Shown here: piece after piece, positions 1 to 5,504 of the stretch
How the letters are laid out: each line of letters starts with the position of its first letter
How positions within the stretch are numbered: position 1 is the stretch's first letter
Source of the DNA: Pseudomonadota bacterium
Lineage (GTDB): Bacteria > Pseudomonadota > Alphaproteobacteria > Rs-D84
Length of the DNA stretch: 9,048 bases
NCBI GenBank assembly: GCA_030531915.1
Contig: JAUNMD010000032.1
Location: 1 to 9,048 of the forward strand
Direction of reading: 5' to 3'
Translations under genes and position numbers: made by a program
Notes under the pieces: generated by a model
Told to the model about the DNA's origin: nothing
What the model saw: only the letters and a program-made list of their open reading frames with translations
The model's database searches: none

Positions 1-1402
1 AAGATATAGATTTTACCCTGTCATAAAAATCAAACACGATTTCTGCCAACGGTAATTGATACACCAATACCGCACGATTACCAACATAAGATACGTTTTC
101 TTGGACGCCACGGCGTTCCGCACACAGCGACATAATTCCGCCCATGTATTTATCTGGCATCATAATTGTGGCACGAACCCATGGTTCTTCAATAGATTGA
201 ATTTTCGTCACATCGGGCATATCTGCTGGATTTTCCAAATCCATTTCGCTGCCGTCACGCATATAGACCTTGTATAACACACTGGGCACAGTATTTATCA
301 ACGACAAATTAAATTCGCGCGACAGGCGTTCGCTGATAATTTCCATATGCAATAATCCCAAAAATCCACAGCGCAACCCAAACCCCAGCGCAGATGATTT
401 TTCGGTTGTGAACATAAACGACGCGTCATTTAACGCCAACTTTTCTGCGCTTTCACGCAATGTCGGATAATCGTCCGCAGCCACGGGAAAGAATGACGAA
501 AACACCACAGGCACAGACGGTTTGAACCCTGGCAATGCCTCTGCCCCAGTGGCGGCCGCCACCTTGGCATCGGCAATTGTATCACCAACCTTGCAATCAT
601 GAATTGTTTTCATACCCGTGATAATAAAACCAATTTCACCAGTATTCAGGGTATCAACATCAACCATCTTGGGTGTAAAATATCCGATTTTTTCAACCGT
701 ATATTCCGCACCAGTTGCCAAAAACTTTATCTTTTGCCCACGTGATAATTTTCCATCAACCACGCGTACTAAAACCACCACCCCCAGATAAGAATCATAC
801 CACGAATCCACCAACAACGCGCGCGTTGGGGCATCTTCATTACCGTGTGGGGCGGGCAATTTATGAACAATTTCTTCCAACAGTTCGGGCACGCCCGCAC
901 CTGTTTTCCCAGAAACGCATACGGCATTTGTCGCGTCCAGCCCGATTGCATCTGCTATTTGCTGACGCGTACCTTCTACATCGCTGGACGGCAAATCAAT
1001 TTTATTCAGCACCGGCAGCATTTCCAAATCGTTGTCCAACGCCAAATAAGCATTTGCCAACGTCTGGGCCTGAACCCCTTGGGTTGCATCGACCAGAATC
1101 AATGCCCCCTCGCACGCGGCCAAACTGCGCGATACCTCATAAGAAAAGTCCACGTGCCCCGGCGTGTCCATCAAATTTAACTGATACGTTTGCCCATCAC
1201 GCGCATGATAATTCAGACGCACTGTCTGGGCCTTGATTGTAATGCCACGTTCGCGTTCTATATCCATAGAATCCAAAACTTGGGCTTTCATTTCGCGCGA
1301 TTGCAGACCGCCTGTATACTCAATTAGCCGATCAGACAGCGTCGATTTACCATGATCAATATGTGCAACAATTGCAAAATTTCTGATATTTTTTTGATGC
1401 AT
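1..1402 (-). CDS. lepA: Elongation factor 4 (LepA), C-terminus outside window
   Basis: Translation GTPase that binds the ribosome and acts on elongation or initiation intermediates (back-translocase in the classical model), in the cytoplasm or at the membrane. About 467 codons are present. The P-loop AHIDHGKST is at residues 13-21, the switch I region ERGITIKAQ at 51-59, DTPGH (G3) at 79-83, NKID (G4) at 133-136 and SGKTG (G5) at 164-168, followed by the beta-barrel domain and the LepA-typical stretch GLRCGFLGLLHMEI. The protein is cut at DRVKSIS, a point near residue 465 in a family of about 600 residues, so the LepA C-terminal domain lies left of the window. The ATG at 1402 gives the standard MHQKNIRNFAIVAHIDHGKS start. 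There is no Shine-Dalgarno sequence upstream; a promoter abuts the ATG. It is separated from rbfA by a terminator, so it is probably its own transcription unit. Confidence 0.97.
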   Translation of the reverse strand, partial: MHQKNIRNFAIVAHIDHGKSTLSDRLIEYTGGLQSREMKAQVLDSMDIERERGITIKAQTVRLNYHARDGQTYQLNLMDTPGHVDFSYEVSRSLAACEGALILVDATQGVQAQTLANAYLALDNDLEMLPVLNKIDLPSSDVEGTRQQIADAIGLDATNAVCVSGKTGAGVPELLEEIVHKLPAPHGNEDAPTRALLVDSWYDSYLGVVVLVRVVDGKLSRGQKIKFLATGAEYTVEKIGYFTPKMVDVDTLNTGEIGFIITGMKTIHDCKVGDTIADAKVAAATGAEALPGFKPSVPVVFSSFFPVAADDYPTLRESAEKLALNDASFMFTTEKSSALGFGLRCGFLGLLHMEIISERLSREFNLSLINTVPSVLYKVYMRDGSEMDLENPADMPDVTKIQSIEEPWVRATIMMPDKYMGGIMSLCAERRGVQENVSYVGNRAVLVYQLPLAEIVFDFYDRVKSIS

Positions 1403-1408
1403 GCGGCA

Positions 1409-1437
1409 ATGATACACCAGTATATTGTAATTTTCAA
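1409..1437 (-). promoter_or_regulatory. Probable sigma70-type promoter of lepA
   Basis: On the minus strand TTGAAA (1437-1432) is followed after 17 nt by TATCAT (1414-1409). The A of the lepA ATG (1402) is 7 nt after the -10 box, exactly where transcription would be expected to start, so the transcript may have little or no 5' leader. Confidence 0.6.
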
Positions 1438-1458
1438 CCGTATTTTTTTCATATTACA

Positions 1459-1522
1459 TTTGTCATTGCAAGCAGAGCCGTGGCAATCCAGTAAATAAAA
1501 ACGGCCCACCAAACGGCGGGCA
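1459..1522. repeat. Intergenic repeat unit, copy 1
   Basis: Reads TTTGTCATTGC, a short variable core, GTGGCAATCCAGTAAATAAA and then a GC-rich hairpin. The same order recurs at 2651-2722. ATTGC and GCAAT form the inverted outer arms of the first half. Copy 1 has a shorter core (about 10 bases) than copy 2. It lies between rbfA and lepA, and its hairpin is the rbfA terminator. It resembles the short imperfectly palindromic repeats scattered in many alphaproteobacterial genomes. Confidence 0.75.
1493..1521 (-). terminator. Rho-independent terminator of rbfA
   Basis: Minus strand: GCCCGCC (1521-1515), loop GTTT, GGTGGGC (1510-1504; one G-U pair), then CG and a T-run TTTTTATTT (1501-1493). It begins 6 nt after the rbfA stop codon. 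Confidence 0.85.
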
Positions 1523-1527
1523 GTTTT

Positions 1528-1881
1528 TTACAGATTTTCCAACAAAGCGTCAATTCGCGCGGCGCGTTCCAATGTATCGTCATATTCAAAACGAATTTCT
1601 GGCACATATTTCTGATTCATACGTGCCGCCAATTCAAAGCGTACCATACGTGTAATCGCGTCCAAACGTTGTTGCACCGCGGGAATGTTTTTATCACGCG
1701 AATAATAAAACAGCCGCACGAACTGCAACCCGCCATGCGCAACCGCCCCAACCAAGGACACCCCAGCCAGCAATTTATCATCGCTGTAATCATCACGCAG
1801 AATTTCTGCGACCAGTGTCTGAACCTTGGACGCGACGCGCCCCGCGCGATTGGAATTACTTGGCATTTGTTTTCTTGGCAT
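1528..1881 (-). CDS. rbfA: Ribosome-binding factor A
   Basis: Small cytoplasmic factor needed for late maturation of the 30S subunit and 16S rRNA 5'-end processing, and for growth in the cold. The 117-residue product has the RbfA/KH-like fold signature: RVASKVQTLVAEILRDD near residues 15-31, then the C-terminal block RFELAARMNQKYVPEIRFEYDD at 81-102, closing with ERAARIDALLENL. Length fits the family (about 110-135). The ATG at 1881 is chosen because AGGGG stands about 9 nt upstream. A GTG three codons earlier (1890) overlaps that ribosome binding site and is less likely. It diverges from the yqaA-like gene through a shared promoter region and ends with its own terminator, so it appears monocistronic; the usual infB or truB neighbours are absent here. 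Confidence 0.93.
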   Translation of the reverse strand: MPRKQMPSNSNRAGRVASKVQTLVAEILRDDYSDDKLLAGVSLVGAVAHGGLQFVRLFYYSRDKNIPAVQQRLDAITRMVRFELAARMNQKYVPEIRFEYDDTLERAARIDALLENL

Positions 1882-1906
1882 AAAAATCACCCCTGTATCA
1901 TTATCT

Positions 1907-1938
1907 GATTGTAATGTAGCCGATATTCATTTACAATC
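1907..1938. promoter_or_regulatory. Symmetric divergent promoter for rbfA and yqaA-like gene
   Basis: A perfect 8 bp dyad, GATTGTAA (1907-1914) and TTACAATC (1931-1938), has a 16 bp spacer. Read on the plus strand it gives TTGTAA, 17 nt, TACAAT (1909-1937); read on the minus strand it gives TTGTAA, 17 nt, TACAAT (1936-1908). The -35 box of each direction thus overlaps the -10 box of the other. Predicted starts are near 1944 (plus) and 1901 (minus), leaving leaders of about 20-28 nt with a ribosome binding site in each. It could also be a repressor operator. Confidence 0.6.
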
Positions 1939-1971
1939 AAGTAAATTTTGTTCAACAGCAGGAAAGAATCA

Positions 1972-2547
1972 ATGAAGTTTGCTGAATATATTCTGAAAAA
2001 ATCCGAGAGTCCCATATACACATGGATTGTATTTTTACTAACAATTTGTGAATCTATATTTTTATTTGTCCCGCCAGAGGTATTTATGACCCCGCCCATA
2101 ATTGCGAACAAAAGGCGCGCTCTGCCCATCACTGTGGCTGCGGCATTGGGTTCAATTGTTGGTGGTGCGATTGCGTATATGATTGGTGCATGGCTGTATG
2201 ATTCTGTTGGCATGTGGCTGATAACAACATTTTCAAACCCAGAATTGATAGAAACAGCAATCAAACCAATGTTTTCACGGTACGGCATATTGATTATTGT
2301 GCTGACCGCGGTGACACCGATTCCATATAAATTGCTGGCAATCTGGTTGGGATTCATAGGTTATCCAATTTTATTATTCTTGGGTGTATCTGCGATATTC
2401 CGTACGGGGCGTTTTGCAATTGTTGGTTATTTACTGTGGCGATTCCAAGAACATGCGAACACAATCGTGAAAAAATATTTCTGGCCATTGACATTGGGCG
2501 CGATTATCGCCGCCGGTCTGGGCATCTGCCTGATATCACTGTTCTAG
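1972..2547 (+). CDS. YqaA/DedA (VTT-domain) family membrane protein
   Basis: Integral inner-membrane protein of 191 residues in the DedA/VTT superfamily, closest by motif to the YqaA subgroup. Members are linked to lipid (undecaprenyl-phosphate or phospholipid) flipping and membrane homeostasis; the substrate of this one cannot be told. Visible marks: an acidic residue in the first hydrophobic segment followed by VPPEV (E27, 33-37); a Gly-rich segment GSIVGGAIAYMIG (60-72); TPIPYK (115-120), typical of YqaA; RTGRF (144-148); and a last hydrophobic helix at about 172-191. The ATG at 1972 has AGGAAAG (1960-1966) at good spacing. A TTG eight codons upstream (1948) would place that ribosome binding site inside the gene and is rejected. 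It is the only plus-strand gene in the window and ends with TAG. Confidence 0.88.
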   Translation: MKFAEYILKKSESPIYTWIVFLLTICESIFLFVPPEVFMTPPIIANKRRALPITVAAALGSIVGGAIAYMIGAWLYDSVGMWLITTFSNPELIETAIKPMFSRYGILIIVLTAVTPIPYKLLAIWLGFIGYPILLFLGVSAIFRTGRFAIVGYLLWRFQEHANTIVKKYFWPLTLGAIIAAGLGICLISLF

Positions 2548-2650
2548 GCCAGAATGGCAATATAGTGATATAGTTTTAGAATATAAAACTTAAAAATGTG
2601 TCGCCTGCGGACTGCGCCCTGCCGCAATCGTTTTTTGCACTGCCAGCACC

Positions 2651-2722
2651 TTTGTCATTGCGAGCAAGCGTAGCGCAGCGTGGCAATCCAGTAAATAAAA
2701 CCGTCCGCCAAACGGCGGACAC
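2651..2722. repeat. Intergenic repeat unit, copy 2
   Basis: Same layout as 1459-1522: TTTGTCATTGC, a core of about 18 bases rich in AGCG/GCGT, GTGGCAATCCAGTAAATAAA, then the perfect 7 bp hairpin GTCCGCC-AAAC-GGCGGAC (2703-2720). On the minus strand the hairpin is followed by GGTTTTATTT, so it could terminate minus-strand transcripts. The compensated base differences in the stem between the copies (CCCGCC versus TCCGCC arms) suggest the hairpin itself is maintained. Confidence 0.75.
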
Positions 2723-2726
2723 ATCA

Positions 2727-2761
2727 TTTGAACTTTGAACTCTGTACTTTGAACTTTGAAA
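2727..2761. repeat. Five in-register copies of a 7-bp repeat
   Basis: Consensus TTTGAAC at 2727, 2734, 2748 and (as TTTGAAA) 2755, with a degenerate TCTGTAC at 2741. The 35 bp array has no gaps and runs directly into the A-tract of the terminator at 2759. Confidence 0.85.
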
Positions 2762-2785
2762 AAACGCGCCGGTGGCGCGTTTTTT
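2759..2785. terminator. Bidirectional intrinsic terminator
   Basis: AAAAAA, CGCGCC (2765-2770), loop GGT, GGCGCG (2774-2779), TTTTTT. The U-tract works in both directions, so it can end the plus-strand yqaA-like transcript and minus-strand gene A, whose TAA stop (2786-2784) overlaps its edge. Confidence 0.88.
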
Positions 2786-3812
2786 ATTCAACCCAGATTG
2801 ATGCCACGCTGGTCGGCGCGGTTGCCGAACCAACAGGAATCTGGACATATGCAGTTGTTGCTGTAACGGTTGTGCCACTTTTGGTAAAGTTGGTCACATA
2901 TTTGCCCGCTGTTGCCGACGCAGGGTTAAATGTCTGAACCGTTGCATTTAGTTTCGTTTTTACCGCATCAGACAAATCCGCTTCCGCAATCGTACCATTA
3001 GCAATCTTGGCAGATGTGATTGCACCATCCGCGACCTTGGCCGTGGTAACATTCGCGTCCTTGATTTTTGCAGTGGTAACTGCGTTTGCCGCAATTTTCC
3101 CCTCGGTCACGTTCAAGTCAGCAATTTTTGCTGTCGTAACAGAACCGCCCGACAAGTCAGCCGTTGCAATCGTACCGTCGGCAATCTTGGCGGATGTTAC
3201 CGCACCATTGTCAATCAAATCAGTTGAAACGGTGTCATGATTTGCTAATTCGCCATAGTTTGCCGTTGCCGCACCCGCTGCAACCTGCGCAATTTCAAGA
3301 GCTGCTTTCAAGGTAGGATATTTTGTATCCGCATCTGCTGCCGCCAACGCGCTTTCCATATCACCGCCAGATTTTACCTTGTTCGCTGCGTTTTCAGCCG
3401 TGTACCCTAATTTATCTTGCTTGGTTCCCAACTCTGTCTTGGTGGCATATGTTGATGTAATTGTGTTACCGCTGGCATCAGCCGTTGCTTTGGCCGCCGT
3501 ACCAGATGTAGATAACTTGCCACCCAACGCATCTGTAATTGCTTTTTGGGTCAGCGTACCATCAGTCGCACTGCCCGTCCCCGTGTACAATTTTGTTGTA
3601 CCAGAATATGTCGTTGTACCTGTTGTATACGTCGTATTCGTATCAGTTGCAGAAATAACAACCTTGCCCGCGTTAGTACCAGATTTCGGCACACTTACAG
3701 ATACATTTGAACCGCCAACGATGTTTGTTTGCGATACGATACTTGCACGCGCATTTCCCACAACAGCCATGGCAACAATCGAAACAGCAAAGATACTTTT
3801 AATATATTTCAT
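2784..3812 (-). CDS. Secreted repeat protein A, putative fibre/adhesin
   Basis: Function unknown; 342 residues. A Sec signal peptide (residues 1-23, KYIKS then a hydrophobic core, cleavage after ARA) sends it out of the cytoplasm. The order of parts is: Thr/Ser/Gly-rich N-domain (about 30-110); TYATKTELGTKQDKLGYTAEN (121-141); a KSGGDM...DTKYPTLKA module (147-170); eight gapless decapeptide repeats of VTTAKIADG type (203-282); a linker KTKLN; and a C-terminal domain ending SIWVE with the only Trp. Cys is absent. The usual post-signal motif IASKxYVD is degenerate here (SIVSQTNIV). It is last in the minus-strand array, and its stop overlaps a strong terminator. About 250 bp is nearly identical to gene B. 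The repeats resemble those of phage tail-fibre proteins, so a trimeric beta-structured fibre is inferred. Confidence 0.85.
   Translation of the reverse strand: MKYIKSIFAVSIVAMAVVGNARASIVSQTNIVGGSNVSVSVPKSGTNAGKVVISATDTNTTYTTGTTTYSGTTKLYTGTGSATDGTLTQKAITDALGGKLSTSGTAAKATADASGNTITSTYATKTELGTKQDKLGYTAENAANKVKSGGDMESALAAADADTKYPTLKAALEIAQVAAGAATANYGELANHDTVSTDLIDNGAVTSAKIADGTIATADLSGGSVTTAKIADLNVTEGKIAANAVTTAKIKDANVTTAKVADGAITSAKIANGTIAEADLSDAVKTKLNATVQTFNPASATAGKYVTNFTKSGTTVTATTAYVQIPVGSATAPTSVASIWVE
2967..3206 (-). repeat. Eight 30-bp (decapeptide) repeats in gene A
   Basis: Residues 203-282 divide exactly into eight blocks of ten: GAVTSAKIAD, GTIATADLSG, GSVTTAKIAD, LNVTEGKIAA, NAVTTAKIKD, ANVTTAKVAD, GAITSAKIAN and GTIAEADLSD. 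Hydrophobic positions 3, 8 and (mostly) 9 are fixed, as in a stacked beta or coiled fibre. Copies differ at the DNA level, so the array is not freshly amplified. Shorter runs of the same unit occur in B (129-158) and D (209-238). Confidence 0.9.
3174..3423 (-). repeat. Long direct repeat, copy in gene A (pairs with 4987-5236)
   Basis: Base-by-base comparison at a constant offset of 1813 shows very high identity without gaps, strongest from about 3198 to 3423. It encodes QDKLGYTAENAANKV, KSGGDM, DTKYPTLKA, NYGELANHDTVSTDL and the first decapeptides. Substitutions are few and mostly silent or conservative. Confidence 0.88.
3391..3479 (-). repeat. Direct repeat, copy in gene A (pairs with 4373-4461)
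   Basis: At a constant offset of 982 this matches gene B's second, internal module encoding ITxTYATKTELGTKQDKL and GYTAEN, with only a few mismatches over 89 bp. It overlaps the end of the longer repeat, so gene A joins two B segments at the shared QDKLGYTAEN sequence. Confidence 0.85.
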
Positions 3813-3828
3813 GACTCTACATTCTGTA

Positions 3829-3843
3829 TATTTAATCTCTCAG
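3829..3843 (-). promoter_or_regulatory. Conserved leader element upstream of gene A
   Basis: Minus strand CTGAGAGATTAAATA, 17 nt before the ATG. Related sequences stand before B (5431-5443), C (6611-6624) and D (7655-7667). Here it falls at the predicted transcription start of the promoter at 3848-3877. Confidence 0.5.
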
Positions 3844-3847
3844 TAAT

Positions 3848-3877
3848 ATAATACCAAAAAATCCTGTTTTATGGCAA
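3848..3877 (-). promoter_or_regulatory. Predicted promoter of gene A
   Basis: Minus strand TTGCCA (3877-3872), 18 nt spacer, TATTAT (3853-3848). It lies in the 127 bp B-A gap downstream of a hairpin, which suggests that A can be transcribed independently of B. Confidence 0.5.
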
Positions 3878-3888
3878 GTGCCTTTTGT

Positions 3889-3931
3889 ACATGGTATGAC
3901 GCAAAAGCGTTCACGCCATACCATGTTTTTT
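3889..3931 (+). terminator. Strong hairpin with T-tract on the plus strand, after gene B
   Basis: Perfect 10 bp arms ACATGGTATG (3889-3898) and CATACCATGT (3917-3926), with an inner ACGC-AAAA-GCGT (3899-3910), followed by T6 (3926-3931). The T-tract follows the hairpin only on the plus strand, while the adjacent genes run on the minus strand. For gene B it would be a 3' stem-loop starting about 13 nt after the stop, without a U-tract. Confidence 0.65.
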
Positions 3932-3939
3932 ATCATGCA

Positions 3940-5400
3940 TTAACGCCCAATCTGTTCCCATGCATACGTTTTTGTACCATTAACAACTTTCATTGTCAGT
4001 GTATACACGCCATCGGTACTGGTTGTGGCGGCCGCAGGCGCTGCAATTGCCGCTTCTGCCGTTGTTTTTGCAGTATTAGCAGTGTTCTGAGCGGTCGTAA
4101 TTTTCGCACCATACCCATCATACGTGGTTACCTTGGTTGAGGTAATACCAGAATTCGCCGCGCTCAACTGTGCAGTGGTCAATGTTGCCTGTTTACCCGC
4201 CAACGCATTATTTACCACCTTGTTCTGTACTGGGTTTGTGCTGGTTGAACTCAATTCAGAATCAATCGTGATATTGTTCTGTTTTTTCGCCAATTCAGTG
4301 TAAACGGCCTTGGCACTTGGATACTGGGTATCTGTTGATGTTGACGAAATCGCTGTTACTTTGTTCGACGTATTTTCAGCTGTGTAACCCAATTTATCTT
4401 GCTTGGTTCCCAACTCTGTCTTGGTGGCATATGTTGCTGTAATTGTGTTACCACTGCCATCTTGGGTTGCTTTGGTTGCAGATACAGCATTTTCGTTTTT
4501 ACCCAATTTACCAGCAATTGCTGTGTTAATTGCGCTCTGATTACCGGAAACAGCAATCTTGCCATCAGTGCCGACTGTAACGGTTACGCCATTCGAACCA
4601 CTGATGTTTGCATTTTCACCACTGGAAACCAATTTATTCTGTTTTCCATTCTGCAAACTCGTGATGTTAGTTTCAGCAGTTCCAACACGTGTTGTCAATG
4701 CGGTTACGGTTTCGCTGGTCGCCATATTCTTCAACTTTGCGGCATTGTCATCTGCAATCTTTTTGGTTGCAGCCAAACCTGTTGTCGCATTGTTCACCGC
4801 AGCCGCTGTATTATCAGCCGTCGTCTTCACTGCTTTCACCGCGGCATCATTAGATGTTTTATAAGCGTTCAACGCAGACGCCGCCGCTGTACCAGCACCC
4901 TTGGCATCGGCAATAGAATCCGCCAAACCTGCGATTTTGGACTGGTCGATGGCCGCGTTCGCTGCGATATCAGCATTTACGATTGTACCATCGGCAATTT
5001 TTGCTGTCGTTACCGCACCATTATCAATCAAATCAGTTGAAACGGTGTCATGATTTGCCAATTCGCCATAGTTTGCCGTTGCTGCACCCGCTGCAACCTG
5101 CGCAACTTCAAGTGCTGCTTTCAAGGTAGGATATTTCGTATCCGCATCTGCTGCTTTCAATGCAGTTTCCATATCACCGCCAGATTTTACCTTGTTCGCT
5201 GCGTTTTCAGCCGTGTATCCTAATTTATCTTGCTTGCCTGATTTTAATGTTGCAATTTCACCGGCATTGGTATCTGCCTTGGTGGAAACTGGCGATACTT
5301 TGTTATCAACATATGTTGTTGATGCGATATCAGCACGCGCCGCACCTGCGGACATAACCGCAATCACAGAAATCGCCAAAATACTTGTTAATCTTTTCAT
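3940..5400 (-). CDS. Secreted repeat protein B, putative fibre/adhesin
   Basis: Function unknown; 486 residues, the longest complete member of the array. Signal peptide 1-23 (cleavage after ARA), then the family motif DIASTTYVDNKV (24-35). Modules follow in order: QDKLGYTAEN (57-66); KSGGDM and DTKYPTLKA (72-95); three decapeptide repeats (129-158); SIADAKGAG...YKTSNDAAV (162-188), shared with C; KTTADNTAAAVNN...KIADD (192-218), shared with D; a second TYATKTEL...QDKLGYTAEN (323-343); DTQYPSAKAVY (357-367); KQATLTTAQLSAANSGIT (403-420), shared with E; and a C-terminal strand ending YAWEQIGR. Cys is absent and Trp481 is the only Trp. B therefore contains a piece of every other member. No anchor domain is visible. 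The ATG at 5400 has GGGA about 8 nt upstream. A trimeric coiled/beta fibre is inferred, not shown. Confidence 0.85.
   Translation of the reverse strand: MKRLTSILAISVIAVMSAGAARADIASTTYVDNKVSPVSTKADTNAGEIATLKSGKQDKLGYTAENAANKVKSGGDMETALKAADADTKYPTLKAALEVAQVAAGAATANYGELANHDTVSTDLIDNGAVTTAKIADGTIVNADIAANAAIDQSKIAGLADSIADAKGAGTAAASALNAYKTSNDAAVKAVKTTADNTAAAVNNATTGLAATKKIADDNAAKLKNMATSETVTALTTRVGTAETNITSLQNGKQNKLVSSGENANISGSNGVTVTVGTDGKIAVSGNQSAINTAIAGKLGKNENAVSATKATQDGSGNTITATYATKTELGTKQDKLGYTAENTSNKVTAISSTSTDTQYPSAKAVYTELAKKQNNITIDSELSSTSTNPVQNKVVNNALAGKQATLTTAQLSAANSGITSTKVTTYDGYGAKITTAQNTANTAKTTAEAAIAAPAAATTSTDGVYTLTMKVVNGTKTYAWEQIGR
4373..4461 (-). repeat. Direct repeat, internal copy in gene B (pairs with 3391-3479)
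   Basis: Encodes the second QDKLGYTAEN module of B (about residues 314-343). It is more similar to gene A here than to B's own first QDKLGYTAEN copy upstream of residue 66, apart from the shared core. Confidence 0.85.
4987..5236 (-). repeat. Long direct repeat, copy in gene B (pairs with 3174-3423)
   Basis: Encodes B residues about 55-138. Identity to gene A ends abruptly at 5236/3423, within the codons before QDKL, where A continues with TYATKTELGT and B with its IATLKSG sequence. Confidence 0.88.
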
Positions 5401-5430
5401 TTTTTCCCAAAACCTTCGTTTTTATAACCT

Positions 5431-5443
5431 GTTAAATCCCTGA
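5431..5443 (-). promoter_or_regulatory. Conserved leader element upstream of gene B (divergent form)
   Basis: Minus strand TCAGGGATTTAAC, 31 nt before the ATG. It matches the A, C and D elements at GATT(T/A)A and the preceding purines, but no convincing -10 box precedes it. Confidence 0.35.
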
Positions 5444-5450
5444 CCTGAAT

Positions 5451-5491
5451 GTGTCATGCCCCCCATCCGTGAATCCAAAGGAGCATGGCAC
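5451..5491. other. Imperfect hairpin between genes C and B
   Basis: Arms of 12 nt (5451-5462 and 5480-5491, GTGTCATGCCCC against GGAGCATGGCAC) pair with one mismatch and one G-U, with a 17 nt loop. No T-tract follows on either strand, so it is not an ordinary terminator. A processing or mRNA-stabilising stem-loop at the 3' end of C is possible. Confidence 0.5.
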
Positions 5492-5504
5492 AACTTATTC
5501 GTGA

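Larger units (their letters stand above)
2548..2783. other. Gene-free region between yqaA-like gene and fibre array
   Basis: Both flanking genes converge here. In order it holds a weak AT-rich inverted repeat (GTTTTAgaatatAAAAC, about 2571-2588), GC-rich sequence with no clear feature (about 2600-2650), repeat copy 2 with its hairpin (2651-2722), a heptanucleotide tandem repeat (2727-2761) and a bidirectional terminator (2759-2785). I see no credible coding sequence. Confidence 0.7.

Noticed and set aside
715..1236. Plus-strand open frames opposite lepA
   Set aside because: lepA is unmistakable on the other strand; these frames are His/Pro-rich shadows without homology signals.
1887..2357. 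Minus-strand open frame opposite the yqaA-like gene
   Set aside because: The plus-strand frame has a ribosome binding site, membrane segments and the YqaA motifs; the antisense frame has none.
2576..2878. Minus-strand 100-codon frame across the intergenic repeats and terminator
   Set aside because: It overlaps the end of gene A in another frame, passes through repeat and terminator hairpins, and has no recognisable motif.
2967..3206. CRISPR-like array
   Set aside because: The 30 bp periodicity is contiguous, without spacers, in frame and degenerate: it is a protein repeat.
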